In this document: positions 31,501-41,214 of the stretch, one piece after another | Layout of the letters: the number at the start of each line of letters is the position of its first letter | Numbering within the stretch: position 1 is the first letter of the stretch | Assembly: GCA_965240325.2 (NCBI GenBank) | Contig: OZ251255.1 | Span: 310,001 to 374,000 of the forward strand | Length of the DNA stretch: 64,000 nt | DNA from: Rebecca billardiae RCC1528 | Taxonomy: Eukaryota; Haptophyta | Direction: 5' to 3' | Notes under the pieces: model-generated | Database searches by the model: none | Seen by the model: only the letters and a program-made list of their open reading frames with translations | Told to the model about the DNA's origin: nothing | Position numbers and translations under genes: made by a program

Positions 31501-34500
31501 GCGCGAGCCGCAAAAGTACTTCGACCTGTTCGACGGCGTGGATGCCACCGGGCAGCACGCACCCAACGGCATCGGGCAGGAGCCGGATAAGCGCCTCGAC
31601 GCCCTGACGTGCGACGAGCGCTGCGCGCTGGGCGTGCTCAAGATGTGTGACGCCACCTTCAAGGCGTACTCGGGCGGCGCCGGGTACACGCACTTCACCG
31701 GCGGCGGCACGCTCACGCCGTCGGACTTCTCCGGCCTGGCCGGCCTGATGCACAGGCGCTCGGACGGCATCCAGGTCAACCGACACCGGATGCGCGCCGC
31801 GCTCGCGCTCCTGCGGCGCAGCAACGCGCACGTGCGCCACGCGCTCACGTGCTTCGAGCGCTCGGCGCGGGGCGGCGCAGGCGATCGCTTCCCGCAGGCG
31901 GCCGGCGGCGCGAGCAGCATCCCGTTCACCGTGCTGGAGGAGGGCGCGACGCTCGGCGCGGACGACGGCGACCGCGGCGGAGTGGCGATGGGGCTCGCCG
32001 GCGCGCGCGTGCACTCGCTGCACACCCCGGCGATCGGCGGCATCCTGCAGGCGGTGGACACCATCGACTCGGACGCGCTACTCGCCTCCAACGCGCTCGA
32101 GCACCAGACGGCCGGCACCGTGCGCTCGCGCGCGCGCCCAGGGCCTATCCCGGCCGGGTCTGGCGCGCGCGTCGCCGGAGCCGGCGGTGATCGCCATGCC
32201 CCCGCGCAGGCGATGAGCGCCGAGTCGAGCGCGTACAACCTCGTGCACACGGCGCTCTTCCACACCGGCGAGGGCGGGTACTTCCAGAAGGAGGACAGCA
32301 CCAACTGCTCGCTCAAGCACTGGCACAAGAAGACGCTCGGCAGCGTCAACCCGCGCGCGCGCGGCTGCGAGGAGTTCATGTACCACTGCTACCAGGATCT
32401 GATCAAGCGCCAGTTCCACGCGTGCAACGGGCGCTTCGTCACGGCCGACGTCGCCAACAACACCCACGAGGCCGCGCTCACCGAGCAGGCCAGGAGGGCC
32501 GCTTGGCAGCTCGAGCACCTGCGCTCGCACGCACCTGGAGTAGACAACCTGGTGACGCCGGTGGAGGCGGTGACGGGCTCCGTGCCGCGCACGATGGTGG
32601 GCAGCAAGAAGTACTGGCAGGATTGCTACGCCGGGCTCATGGCGCTCGCGATGCACCGCGGGATCCCGCAGGTGTTCGCCACGTTCACCGCGAACGAGAT
32701 GGGCTGGAACGACCTGCGCAACGCGTGCGACGGCGACCAGTTCCAGCGCCGACCGGTGGAGGCGACGAGGCACTACCACCACCGCTGGGGCGCGTTCCAG
32801 AGGCGGTACCTGAGCAAGGGGCAGCGCAGCCCGCTCGGCGTGATCGACCACGTGTGGGCGAGGCAAGAGGACCAGCACCGCGGCTCGCTGCACGTGCACG
32901 CCGCCATCTGGATCAGGCCGGGCACGGAGACCCCCAGCGCAATCACAAGGTGCGTGCCACGCCCGGGCGTCGGGCAGCGGCTCGCGCCCAAGCTGCAGGA
33001 GTGGCGCGATTTCGTGAGGAACGTGCAGCTGCACGAGTGCGTGAACGTGCGCAAGTGCTTCTACCGCGGGCGCGAGCGGCTGGACAAGTGCAAGTACGGC
33101 GTGCCGCAGGAGCTGCACCCCAACGCGGAGCCGACGCTCGACGAGGCCACACAGCGGTACCTGTACCACTGCGAGCAGGGGGAGGACCAGCGGATCTCGC
33201 CATACGTGCCGGAGTGGCTGCTGGCGTGGGGCGGCAGCATCAACGTGCAGTGGTGCACCGGCGCGGTGTTCCTCTCCTACATCAGCAAGTACGTCGCCAA
33301 GGCGGAGCCCAGCGGCGAGCACCACGGCGGCGAGGCGCAGGGCGAGCGCGACGAGGACGGGCTGTCTGCGCGCGCGCACTTCCTGCACGGCCGCTCGGTG
33401 GGCGCGCCAGAGGTGGTGTACAGGCTGTTCGGCTTCCACATGCACAGCCCGACGCCGGTCACGCGGCTGGTCACCGCGGCGCCCTCCAGGCGCATGCGCG
33501 GCGTCCGACGCGTGGCGCAGCAGGGTTCGGACGCCGGCGTGTCCGACCCGGGCGTGCTGCGCTACGCGGATGGCACGCTCGAGCAGTACATGAACAGGCC
33601 GCTCGGCGTCGTCTCGTACCCCAAGGACCCGCCCAGCCGCGCGCGCGCCCGCGCGGGCGACGACGACGGCGCACTCTCCGACGGCGACGACATGGACACG
33701 GACGCCGACGATCACACGGACACGGACGCCGACGGCGCGGGCTCCGTGTCGAACGCCAGGGGCGGCCGGGCTGAGCAGCTGGACGCCGCCGCCGACGCGT
33801 GGGCGGCGCCGGGCGCAGCCGCCGATGGTAGCGGACCGAGCGCCGCCGCGGACAGCATGGACGTGGATGACGCTCCGGCCGCGGCTGACGACGCCGCGCT
33901 GCCTCCGCCCGTCCCTCAGGTGCACAAGCAGCCGCCTCCGTGCATGCGCACGCTCAACGGCACGGTGCGCCTGGATTTCGATGCGCTCACCTACCCGGAC
34001 TTCCACCGGTACTTCGTCGTGCGCCGTCGCAAGGACATCTCCCCCGCCCTCCTCGTCTCCGGGCGGTGCTGGCCGTGCATCAACCAGGACGCCGACTACA
34101 CCGTCGACAGCGCCCCAGATACCGCGCCCTTCGTGCTCGCGCGCGCCGAGCAGCAGGCCGTCTCCTACGACTTCCTCGTTCCCGACCGGCACGGCGAGCG
34201 GTACTACTACCAGAAGTTGCTCCTGAACGCGCCGTTCCGCGACGCGACGCCGGCGGCCTTCCAGTCCGAGGGTCGCTCGCTGCGCGTGGAGTGCGTCGCG
34301 CGCGGCATCGTGCCGGATGGCGGCGAGGCCGAGCTCGCGCGGCGCGACGCGCACGAGCGCCTCTTCACACCGGAGCAGGTGCGCAACTTCTGCGAGCGCG
34401 CCGAGGAGTGGGAGGGGATCCAGGAGCTGATGGCGGTGGATGGCGACGTCGACGCGCCCAATGATGCCGCGCCGGACGACGCCGCGCGAGCGCCGAGCGG

Positions 34501-36355
34501 CGGCGCGGACGAGGAGTCGGAGGAGGATCGCGCTCGGCTGCGGCGGGACATCATGGGCGAGCACGCGCCGCCGCCGCCGCCGCCGTGCGTCGACGTGGCG
34601 CGGCGCACCTGGACGGAGACGCTGCGCGACGGCACGGAGCAGGTGCACCACCTCAAGGCCGGCCAGGTGCGCGCGTACCAGCTGCTCGAGCGCGCGGGAA
34701 CCAAGCAGCTGCTCAGCTTCCTCAGCGGCGAGGGCGGCATGGGCAAGTCGTTCGTGATTCGCATGCTCGTGCAACGGTGGCGCAGCCAAGGCCATCGTGT
34801 GATCGTGCTGGGCTCGAGCGCTAAGGCGGCGCGCCTGATCGGCGGGCACACGGTGCACTCCGCGTGCAAGCTGCACCAGCTCGGGTATTTCCAGGTGCGC
34901 GCACTCGCCTGCGTCACCCGCGGCGCGCGCGCGCGAGGGGGCCGGGAGCCCCCGGATTCCCGCCCTCGCGACCAACCGGCCCTCTCAAATGACAAATCCG
35001 CCCCGGCGCGCCCACCACCGCCACTCGCACGATGGCGGCTCCCACAGACCACCAAACTCGAGGGGAGACAGGCGGGGGCGCACTTCAAATGGCTCGCGGA
35101 GGCGGACATCATCGTCATCGACGAGATCTCGATGCTGTCCGGCTCCGCGCTCACCGGCGTGAGCCAGGCGCTCACGTTCACCGCCTCGCGTGGCATGCTG
35201 CTCCAAGAGTCGCGCCGCGCGTTCGGCGGCAAGTCGATCATCACCGTGGGTGACATGTACCAGCTTCCCGCAGTGGAGGCGTTCCGCTTCGAGGACCAGG
35301 TGTGGCAGTGCACCGGGCTGTGGGGGCTCTTCGCGTTTCTCGAGCTCACGGAGAACTGCCGCATCGACCCGGAGGAGGCCGAGTACGCCGCCCTCTGCAG
35401 CCGTGCGCGCGTCGGATGGCGCGGGCACGAGCAGCACAAGGCGGCCGACGAGGCGCTGCTGCGCACCCGCGTGTGCGCGAGTCACTGCGCGCCCGAGCAC
35501 CTGTGCCAGTACGTCGACGTGCAGCGCGTCAAGGTGCGGCACGAGGGCAAGTTGCTCGATTCGGTGACCGAGCAGCCGTGCTCCCACTGCCCGTTCACCG
35601 CCGACACCACGGTGATGTGCGCGCTGCGCGCAAAGGCGGCGGCGCTCAACGCCGAGCACGCGCGCGGGGTGGAGCGCGCGGGCGTCAGCGTGCTCTGGGT
35701 GGAGGCGCGAGACTCGTACTGCAACGCGCGAGGCGACAGCGACGCCGCTCTCGACCTGACCGGCGAGGGCTTGCGCGTCGTCCTCGACAAGCGCGCGAGC
35801 GGCCACGTGCGCACGCTGCCCGTGTACGTGGGGATGCTGGGCGTGCTCACAAACAACGAGGATCCGTCCAAGGACCACTTCAACGGCACCGCGGGCAAGG
35901 TCACGTCCATCGATCTGCTGGAGGATGGCGAGGTCGCTATCATTCACTTCCGCCCGCACTCGTACACGCCAGATCAGCGCCCCCTGCGCATCAAGCGCAC
36001 GGTCATCGACGTCACGCACCGCGGTCAGCGCATCCAGCGCCGGCAGTTCCCGCTCGTTCCGGGACACGCCGTGACCGTGCATCGCGTGCAGGGCGCGACG
36101 ATGAATGGGCCGACGCACGTGCTCCTTAGCAAGGAGTTCTTCGCCGACGGGCAGGCGTATGTCGCGCTCACTCGCCCACGCCGCCTCTCGCAGCTGCATC
36201 TGTGGGTGCTCGACATGGACGCATTCCGCGCGTCGCCTGAGGTGGACGCCGTGTACGCCCGGCTGCGCCGGTACATGCTGACCGAGGCAGTGGTGAGCGC
36301 CGCGCAGACACGCCAGCCGCGCCCGGCTCAGGCTCCAGGCGCGGAGACGGGCTAA
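28580..36355 (+). CDS. Helitron replication initiator-helicase (HUH Rep plus PIF1-like helicase)
   Basis: One 2,591-codon frame encodes the rolling-circle transposition protein of a Helitron. In order: an N-terminal region with two short beta-rich repeats; a Cys-rich pair CYMC (about 897) and CSAC (about 965); a Helitron-like N domain; HUH motif GSLHVHAAIW (about 1437); the two-tyrosine motif YISKYVAK (about 1566), tyrosines four apart as in Helraiser; an acidic Asp/Thr linker (about 1695-1725); and a PIF1-like helicase with Walker A GEGGMGKS (about 2051), Walker B VIDEISML (about 2179), GDMYQLPAV and YVALTRPRRLSQL. All catalytic residues I can check are present, so the protein could be active. 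A 153-bp stop-free insert at 34,895-35,047 looks like an intron; spliced, the protein is 2,540 residues. No endonuclease or OTU domain is visible. Confidence 0.93.
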   Translation: MASHLLLATVAAVPAHAPMTPELAPRRVRTDGHDGDSARAMHHVGALVDAEADSDRECIENLLVRSAFTQHLQRDGMCWGVVPGAVSGAQIVMRDKTRRSSLAPCTVLRAVDSNRQQSPSVAYEVLNPDGSTVLAECGQITLASSPLQLSRQGLVLPGCTVRIHAGDADHEMRGVVTGAHPAAVVGAQQRSLPWYEVRADDGTVHELRAAQFELATTGERELTPEEHLRYLHAQPGAQQHEAGSCRAHANGRDDTPTHTHTEAQASTGGEALPDAGEHAAHDAKRRKAAATDDELALSVSSAACAVVSATCAAFVSKEQHNTTAASNDNPVPTPVTISTDHPEMTVPLLVRLACALVPPAASALLSLRCPTSTELPGLDFLQSSVSWLREADPTVARADARDQDRLRCVAALIGVHSVGGKRGWTPEQSVRLLIARRLAVGTQQLSKLTLDSKSQHACKKQLQRLKRAFADPPVPLLVVQLRGVLDVLPGAATWATHTFFNDEESSVAAVARSMLREQREQHSRAHRPGARVVLCGLQVSRQFNGCAGIVDHYQAGTSVPRYAVRIADVPMLLCVRAANLSAAATRNHGCGEAPPHHHRHRSVMRARAQDAEPPFPGREHDASRPALPLTYEWQRLPLPTELLSSWSLPPSAQVSGGAAGRAGGAWARIPPSWHLCIPAERMVHMGAGVLEEASEAAPRAHAFNLMDVAAATTVGEISTVVARHLRASYHRAVEAQRDGCRRPECCRVRPPTAAHGAPCCAEAREPAQPHTPATDAVHEVRLATLNRSGDGSVLGASVLDAGSTAEAADLFNRQADLVVISLPRGGGSSGLERALQRASTSAANTRPRAPEHTGMLNNLLGGTTEYAEETNLSGINGASKRRMRVHLKEIDEVPSRVCYMCGMVGYKAELPAHNASEISRLEDCRAYTVFRHYLRKKARELEQHGITEEQMMLCKPHSGGGCTVYACSACRSSRREPQKYFDLFDGVDATGQHAPNGIGQEPDKRLDALTCDERCALGVLKMCDATFKAYSGGAGYTHFTGGGTLTPSDFSGLAGLMHRRSDGIQVNRHRMRAALALLRRSNAHVRHALTCFERSARGGAGDRFPQAAGGASSIPFTVLEEGATLGADDGDRGGVAMGLAGARVHSLHTPAIGGILQAVDTIDSDALLASNALEHQTAGTVRSRARPGPIPAGSGARVAGAGGDRHAPAQAMSAESSAYNLVHTALFHTGEGGYFQKEDSTNCSLKHWHKKTLGSVNPRARGCEEFMYHCYQDLIKRQFHACNGRFVTADVANNTHEAALTEQARRAAWQLEHLRSHAPGVDNLVTPVEAVTGSVPRTMVGSKKYWQDCYAGLMALAMHRGIPQVFATFTANEMGWNDLRNACDGDQFQRRPVEATRHYHHRWGAFQRRYLSKGQRSPLGVIDHVWARQEDQHRGSLHVHAAIWIRPGTETPSAITRCVPRPGVGQRLAPKLQEWRDFVRNVQLHECVNVRKCFYRGRERLDKCKYGVPQELHPNAEPTLDEATQRYLYHCEQGEDQRISPYVPEWLLAWGGSINVQWCTGAVFLSYISKYVAKAEPSGEHHGGEAQGERDEDGLSARAHFLHGRSVGAPEVVYRLFGFHMHSPTPVTRLVTAAPSRRMRGVRRVAQQGSDAGVSDPGVLRYADGTLEQYMNRPLGVVSYPKDPPSRARARAGDDDGALSDGDDMDTDADDHTDTDADGAGSVSNARGGRAEQLDAAADAWAAPGAAADGSGPSAAADSMDVDDAPAAADDAALPPPVPQVHKQPPPCMRTLNGTVRLDFDALTYPDFHRYFVVRRRKDISPALLVSGRCWPCINQDADYTVDSAPDTAPFVLARAEQQAVSYDFLVPDRHGERYYYQKLLLNAPFRDATPAAFQSEGRSLRVECVARGIVPDGGEAELARRDAHERLFTPEQVRNFCERAEEWEGIQELMAVDGDVDAPNDAAPDDAARAPSGGADEESEEDRARLRRDIMGEHAPPPPPPCVDVARRTWTETLRDGTEQVHHLKAGQVRAYQLLERAGTKQLLSFLSGEGGMGKSFVIRMLVQRWRSQGHRVIVLGSSAKAARLIGGHTVHSACKLHQLGYFQVRALACVTRGARARGGREPPDSRPRDQPALSNDKSAPARPPPPLARWRLPQTTKLEGRQAGAHFKWLAEADIIVIDEISMLSGSALTGVSQALTFTASRGMLLQESRRAFGGKSIITVGDMYQLPAVEAFRFEDQVWQCTGLWGLFAFLELTENCRIDPEEAEYAALCSRARVGWRGHEQHKAADEALLRTRVCASHCAPEHLCQYVDVQRVKVRHEGKLLDSVTEQPCSHCPFTADTTVMCALRAKAAALNAEHARGVERAGVSVLWVEARDSYCNARGDSDAALDLTGEGLRVVLDKRASGHVRTLPVYVGMLGVLTNNEDPSKDHFNGTAGKVTSIDLLEDGEVAIIHFRPHSYTPDQRPLRIKRTVIDVTHRGQRIQRRQFPLVPGHAVTVHRVQGATMNGPTHVLLSKEFFADGQAYVALTRPRRLSQLHLWVLDMDAFRASPEVDAVYARLRRYMLTEAVVSAAQTRQPRPAQAPGAETG
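34895..35047 (+). other. Probable in-frame intron in the Helitron gene
   Basis: Begins GTGCGCGCAC after TTCCAG and ends GGCTCCCACAG before ACCACC. It is 153 bp, phase 0 and has no stop codon, so both spliced and unspliced forms stay open. Its translation is Pro/Arg/Ala-rich and interrupts a stretch where PIF1-family helicases have only a short connector between the HS-CK region and Walker B. The donor matches the GTGCGC donors of the host genes here. Confidence 0.7.
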
Positions 36356-36484
36356 TGGCGCACATGTCACGTCTCGCCACCGCACCACGTCGGTGTAATT
36401 ACGACTCGCTGTCACAGCCCTAGTACATGAATAAGAATAATCTGACAAGACTCCGCAGCTGGTAGTCAACGGCCGGCTGATATA

Positions 36485-37274
36485 GGGACCCACAAATTTA
36501 GTTGCCGGCTGCAGCAGGCACGACTTTGTCTCAGCCCGCACGCCCGCTACGCGCCGACCCGGGCAGAGCCCATCCGCCCGCGCATGCACCAGGCCCAGCC
36601 GCGTCAGTACATACCCACCCGGCCGCGGCACCCGCGCTCTGTGCGCCACGGTGTCGATGCGCCCGGCAGTCGGTGCGCATGCACGAGCCAGCCGGCGGGC
36701 AGCTACGGGCTGGTTTTCGGCGTGGAGCGCGGTCGTGTGAGCTGCATTAATTCAGCTGACCCCCGGCTTTTGTGCATTCGGGAGTCGTGCTGCTACGGTG
36801 GGCGTGCCACGCGCCAACTCGACGCTGGCAAAATTAGGCGACGAAAGTGCACGCGCAGCCACACGCAGCCCATATTGATGCTCTCGGAGCAGGCTCGGGC
36901 ATGCACTCGATCGGCTCTGGCTGACGGCAGCGCCAAGCTGGCGGCGCGGCGCGAGGGTGCATGCGTGGCGTGGGCGGAGCTACGTCGCACACGCACCGCG
37001 CGGCGCGCGGCTCAGCGCACGGAGGCTGCCGACAGCCGGCGGCACGCAGGCAGGTCTGCTCGCCGCCAGTCGAGCTCGCCGGCCGCCGGGTACCAAACGT
37101 CAACCCAGGATGCACAGCCACGCCTATTTGCGAGGACTCGAGCAATCGGGTCCGGGCGCACCTCATGTGCACGGCAGTGGAGTGGGCCAAGTACGCCCCT
37201 GGTATGGTGGCGCGCCGCTGCTTTGCTGCGCTGATATGGCGAACAATGTCGGGAGGCTTAAACTTGTGAGGGAC
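36485..37274. mobile_element. 790-bp repeat, copy A, with TIRs and TA flanks
   Basis: Begins GGGACCCACAAATTTAG and ends CTTAAACTTGTGAGGGAC, imperfect terminal inverted repeats sharing CACAARTTTA. TA lies on both sides (36,483-36,484 and 37,275-37,276). The whole 790 bp recurs in the same orientation at 41,692-42,481, apparently without differences, since all long frames in the two copies translate identically. Non-autonomous mariner-like or MITE is the simplest class. No protein is recognised in it. Confidence 0.85.
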
Positions 37275-37289
37275 TAAGTGAGCAGCCTC

Positions 37290-39793
37290 GGCTGAGGCCG
37301 TGAGCTGCCGTAGGCTGATCTGACCCGACAAAAGTCGGCGCGAGCGCGCGCGCGCGCGCGGCGCCGCGCCGCCCCGCTGGCACGTGGGCTCGGTGTGCCC
37401 GGGCCACGCAGAGCACCCCGCACCCGGATCTCGCCCAGCTAGCTCGTCCTCGCCGCGCTCTGAGGCCCCCGTAGCAGTCGTAGCTGCTCGCCGCCGCCGC
37501 AGATCGTGAAGACCAGCTGCTGTCAGCTGCTCGCTCTGAGCCGGGACATGGGGCCGCGTGGAGGAGGCGCCGTGCGGCCGGGCGCGCGCGTGCGCGTCGA
37601 GCGGCCCCTGGGCGCACTGCTCACGTGTCGGCGCGCCCGCCCGGCGCGCGCATCATCGCTCAGTCGCGCCGCTCTGCTGAGCTAGCCGCCGCTGGTCGCA
37701 GCCGTCGGCTGAGGCCGTGAGCTGCCGTAGGCTGATCTGACCCGACAAAAGTCGGCGCGAGCGCGCGCGCGCGCGCGGCGCCGCGCCGCCCCGCTGGCAC
37801 GTGGGCTCGGTGTGCCCGGGCCACGCAGAGCACCCCGCACCCGGATCTCGCCCAGCTAGCTCGTCCTCGCCGCGCTCTGAGGCCCCCGTAGCAGTCGTAG
37901 CTGCTCGCCGCCGCCGCAGATCGTGAAGACCAGCTGCTGTCAGCTGCTCGCTCTGAGCCGGGACATGGGGCCGCGTGGAGGAGGCGCCGTGCGGCCGGGC
38001 GCGCGCGTGCGCGTCGAGCGGCCCCTGGGCGCACTGCTCACGCGTCGGCGCGCCCGCCCGGCGCGCGCATCATCGCTCAGTCGCGCCGCTCTGCTGAGCT
38101 AGCCGCCGCTGGTCGCAGCCGTCGGCTGAGGCCGTGAGCTGCCGTCAGCTGATCTGACCCGACAAAAGTCGGCGCGAGCGCGCGCGCGCGCGCGGCGCCG
38201 CGCCGCCCCGCTGGCACGTGGGCTCGGTGTGCCCGGGCCGCGCCGAGTGCCCCGCACCCGGATCTCGCCCAGCTAGCTCGTCCTCGCCGCGCTCTGAGGC
38301 CCCCGTAGCAGTCGTAGCTGCTCGCCGCCGCCGCAGATCGTGAAGACCAGCTGCTGTCAGCTGCTCGCTCTGAGCCGGGACATGGGGCCGCGTGGAGGAG
38401 ACGCCGTGCGGCCGGGCGCGCGCGTGCGCGTCGAGCGGCCCCTGGGCGCACTGCTCACGCGTCGGCGCGCCCGCCCGGCGCGCGCATCATCGCTCAGTCG
38501 CGCCGCTCTGCTGAGCTAGCCGCCGCTGGTCGCAGCCGTCGGCTGAGGCCGTGAGCTGCCGTCAGCTGATCTGACCCGACAAAAGTCGGCGCGCGAGCGC
38601 GCGCGCGCGGCGCGCCGCGCCACCTCGCTGGCACGTGGGCTCGGTGCGCCTGGGCCACGCAGAGCACCCCGCACCCGGATCTCGCCCAGCTAGCTCGTCC
38701 TCGCCGCGCTCTGAGGCCCCCGTAGCAGTCGTAGCTGCTCGCCGCCGCCGCAGATCGTGAAGACCAGCTGCTGTCAGCTGCTCGCTCTGAGCCGGGACAT
38801 GGGGCCGCGTGGAGGAGGCGCCGTGCGGCCGGGCGCGCGCGTGCGCGTCGAGCGGCCCCTGGGCGCACTGCTCACGCGTCGGCGCGCCCGCCCGGCGCGC
38901 GCATCATCGCTCAGTCGCGCCGCTCTGCTGAGCTAGCCGCCGCTGGTCGCAGCCGTCGGCTGAGGCCGTGAGCTGCCGTCAGCTGATCTGACCCGACAAA
39001 AGTCGGCGCGCGAGCGCGCGCGCGCGGCGCGCCGCGCCACCTCGCTGGCACGTGGGCTCGGTGCGCCTGGGCCGCGCAGAGCACCCCGCACCCGGATCTC
39101 GCCCAGCTAGCTCGTCCTCGCCGCGCTCTGAGGCCCCCGTAGCAGTCGTAGCTGCTCGCCGCCGCCGCAGATCGTGAAGACCAGCTGCTGTCAGCTGCTC
39201 GCTCTGAGCCGGGACATGGGGCCGCGTGGAGGAGACGCCGTGCGGCCGGGCGCGCGCGTGCGCGTCGAGCGGCCCCTGGGCGCACTGCTCACGTGTCGGC
39301 GCGCCCGCCCGGCGCGCGCATCATCGCTCAGTCGCGCCGCTCTGCTGAGCTAGCCGCCGCTGGTCGCAGCCGTCGGCTGAGGCCGTGAGCTGCCGTAAGA
39401 GCTGATCTGACCCGACAAAAGTCGGCGCGCGAGCGCGCGCGCGCGGCGCGCCGCGCCACCTCGCTGGCACGTGGGCTCGGTGCGCCTGGGCCGCGCCGAG
39501 CGTCCCGCACCCCGATCGCGCCCAGCCCGCGCGTCCTCGCCGCGCTCTGAGGCCCCCGTAGCAGTCGTAGCTGCTCGCCGCCGCCGCAGATCGTGAAGAC
39601 CAGTTGCTGTCAGCTGCTCGCTCTGAGCCGGGACATGGGGCCGCGTGGAGGAGGCGCCGTGCGGCCGGGCGCGCGCGCGCGCGTCGAGCGGCCCCGGGGC
39701 GCACTGCTCACGCGTCGGCGTGCCCGCCCGGCGCGCACATCATCGCTCAGTCGCGCCGCTCTGCTGAGCTAGCCGCCGCTCGTCGCAGCCGTC
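37290..39793. repeat. Tandem array of six 417-bp units
   Basis: Unit starts (GGCTGAGGCCGTGAGCTGCC) fall at 37,290, 37,707, 38,124, 38,541, 38,958 and 39,375, exactly 417 bp apart. Copies differ by few bases; the last is the most diverged. Each unit contains alternating GC tracts and a GTCAGCTGCTCGC block. Because 417 is divisible by three, each unit repeats the same 124-codon minus frame, but it is Arg/Ala-rich and probably not a protein. Confidence 0.95.
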
Positions 39794-39912
39794 GTGAGAC
39801 GTGACGTTAGACGTAGAGTAAGCTATAGCCTATAGGCTGATATGATATGACTCGAGATCTACTATACTGAGCAGCTAATAAACTATATACCATCATTGTC
39901 CGACACTGCTCT

Positions 39913-41214
39913 TCAGCGCACGCGCTGCTCACCCTTGGTCTCGACGCAGTCCTGCAGCCGACGCCGATAGGATTTGAACAGCGCCTGGATGAACTTCTTG
40001 TCGTTCCGTACCTCCTCGAACTTAGCCTTCACCACCTCCTCGAACTCCTTGAAGGTTGGCCGCTGCTTGCTCGGGTTGTCGGTGCACCACTTGTGCTTCC
40101 ATGCGTTGAGAAGCTGCTCCACGCGCGCCCAGACATGCTCAATGAGCGACAAGTCGGCGCTGTTCGGCGGCCAGCTACGGCCCGGCTGACCCTCGGTGGA
40201 CTTGGGGCCAAGGTGTCCCTCGGGGCCAAACCGCTCGTCGAGCCATTGGCGCACAGCCAGCGCCGTGTGGGGTGAGGCACTGTCCTGCTGGAAGATCATC
40301 TGTCTGATGAAGTCGCCGAAGAGCGCCTGGGCCTCCTTGTCCAGGAAAGGCAGCACGTCGTTCAGGTACTCCTTCCAGCACACGCCACGGCACTGCTTGC
40401 CGCGACCATTCTCATGCGTGCGGCCGTGAGTGCCCGTGGCAAAATAGAGCGGCGTGATGCCGCGAGAGCAGGCGCCGGCGTAGCCATGGATCACGCAGTC
40501 ACCTGCCTGGACCTGGTTCAGCTTGCGCTTGGGCTCGTCACGCAGCGTCCACGACATCACCGTGCTCCGGTTCGTGACGTCGAACTTGAAGTACTTCGAG
40601 TCGGTGAAGAACAGCCTGTCAACCATCGCCTTGACTCTCTGCAGCCACCGTGCGAACGCCACCCGCTTCTTCGCCTGCTGAGCCGTGATCTGCTTCCTCA
40701 CCTTGAGCGGCTCCCAATCCATCTTCTTCCGCGCCGCGCGGCGTAGCGTCTCGTCGGAGACGTCGAGCGCGGACGCATCGAGCGATCCAGCACCGACGGC
40801 GCGGCACGCAGCCTTCCGCACACTCTGACCAGCCGGCCCGGCGCTGAGCTCGGACGTAAGCGCCGCCTGCGCCTCGGCACTGAGGCGTGGGCGTGGACCG
40901 CGCTTCGGCTTCCCGTCAGCATCAATGTGCCAGCCCTCCGTGTGCCAGTCCATGAACCACTTCTTCATCGTCTTCTCGGTGACCTCGGCCGACCGCGCCG
41001 CCCTCTGGAAAGCTGAGGCCAACGGAGAGCCTTCATTGAGGCACAGCACGCACGCGCCGATCGCATGGTGAAACCTCTCCTCAGGGCCCAGGGCCTTCGG
41101 GTTGTAATCCAGAGCAATACACTCCCGCGATACCCGCCTGTTCGGAGCGTAGCCGACGCGGTGGGCGCCTTTGCGCCCGCGCCGATCTTTGGGCGCGGTC
41201 GGCGCGCGGCCCAT
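39913..41214 (-). CDS. Tc1/mariner-superfamily DDE transposase
   Basis: 433 residues without an intron. An N-terminal helix-turn-helix-like region (about 45-100, around [18 protein letters not shown]) is followed by a linker and a DDE catalytic core. The first acidic residue lies in FFTDSKYF (about 204) and the second in FQQDSASPHTA (about 311). The third is Glu in NSADLSLIEHVW (about 359), a counterpart of the Tc1 SPDLNPIE motif. The count between the second Asp and the Glu is 47 residues, against 34 in Tc1, because of an extra Gly/Pro-rich stretch before the Trp-Pro-Pro. All three residues and the frame are intact, so the enzyme may be active. It lies within the TA-flanked element 37,277-41,689, which it probably mobilises by cut-and-paste. 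Confidence 0.93.
   Translation of the reverse strand: MGRAPTAPKDRRGRKGAHRVGYAPNRRVSRECIALDYNPKALGPEERFHHAIGACVLCLNEGSPLASAFQRAARSAEVTEKTMKKWFMDWHTEGWHIDADGKPKRGPRPRLSAEAQAALTSELSAGPAGQSVRKAACRAVGAGSLDASALDVSDETLRRAARKKMDWEPLKVRKQITAQQAKKRVAFARWLQRVKAMVDRLFFTDSKYFKFDVTNRSTVMSWTLRDEPKRKLNQVQAGDCVIHGYAGACSRGITPLYFATGTHGRTHENGRGKQCRGVCWKEYLNDVLPFLDKEAQALFGDFIRQMIFQQDSASPHTALAVRQWLDERFGPEGHLGPKSTEGQPGRSWPPNSADLSLIEHVWARVEQLLNAWKHKWCTDNPSKQRPTFKEFEEVVKAKFEEVRNDKKFIQALFKSYRRRLQDCVETKGEQRVR

Larger units (their letters stand above)
28451..36423 (+). mobile_element. Autonomous Helitron, boundaries approximate
   Basis: Defined by the Rep-helicase gene inside it. Helitrons end in CTRR followed by a T target base, usually with a short hairpin just upstream. 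A candidate right end is CTAG at 36,420-36,423 followed by T. A weak CACCG/CGGTG hairpin lies at 36,378-36,395, farther upstream than usual. The left end (TC after A) could not be fixed; the element may begin within or beyond the foldback at 25,396-28,450. Confidence 0.45.

Noticed and set aside
37290-39793. CRISPR-like array or a six-copy gene family of 124-codon proteins
   Set aside because: Units are contiguous with no spacers in a eukaryotic genome, and the repeated frame is Arg/Ala-rich and exists because 417 is divisible by three.
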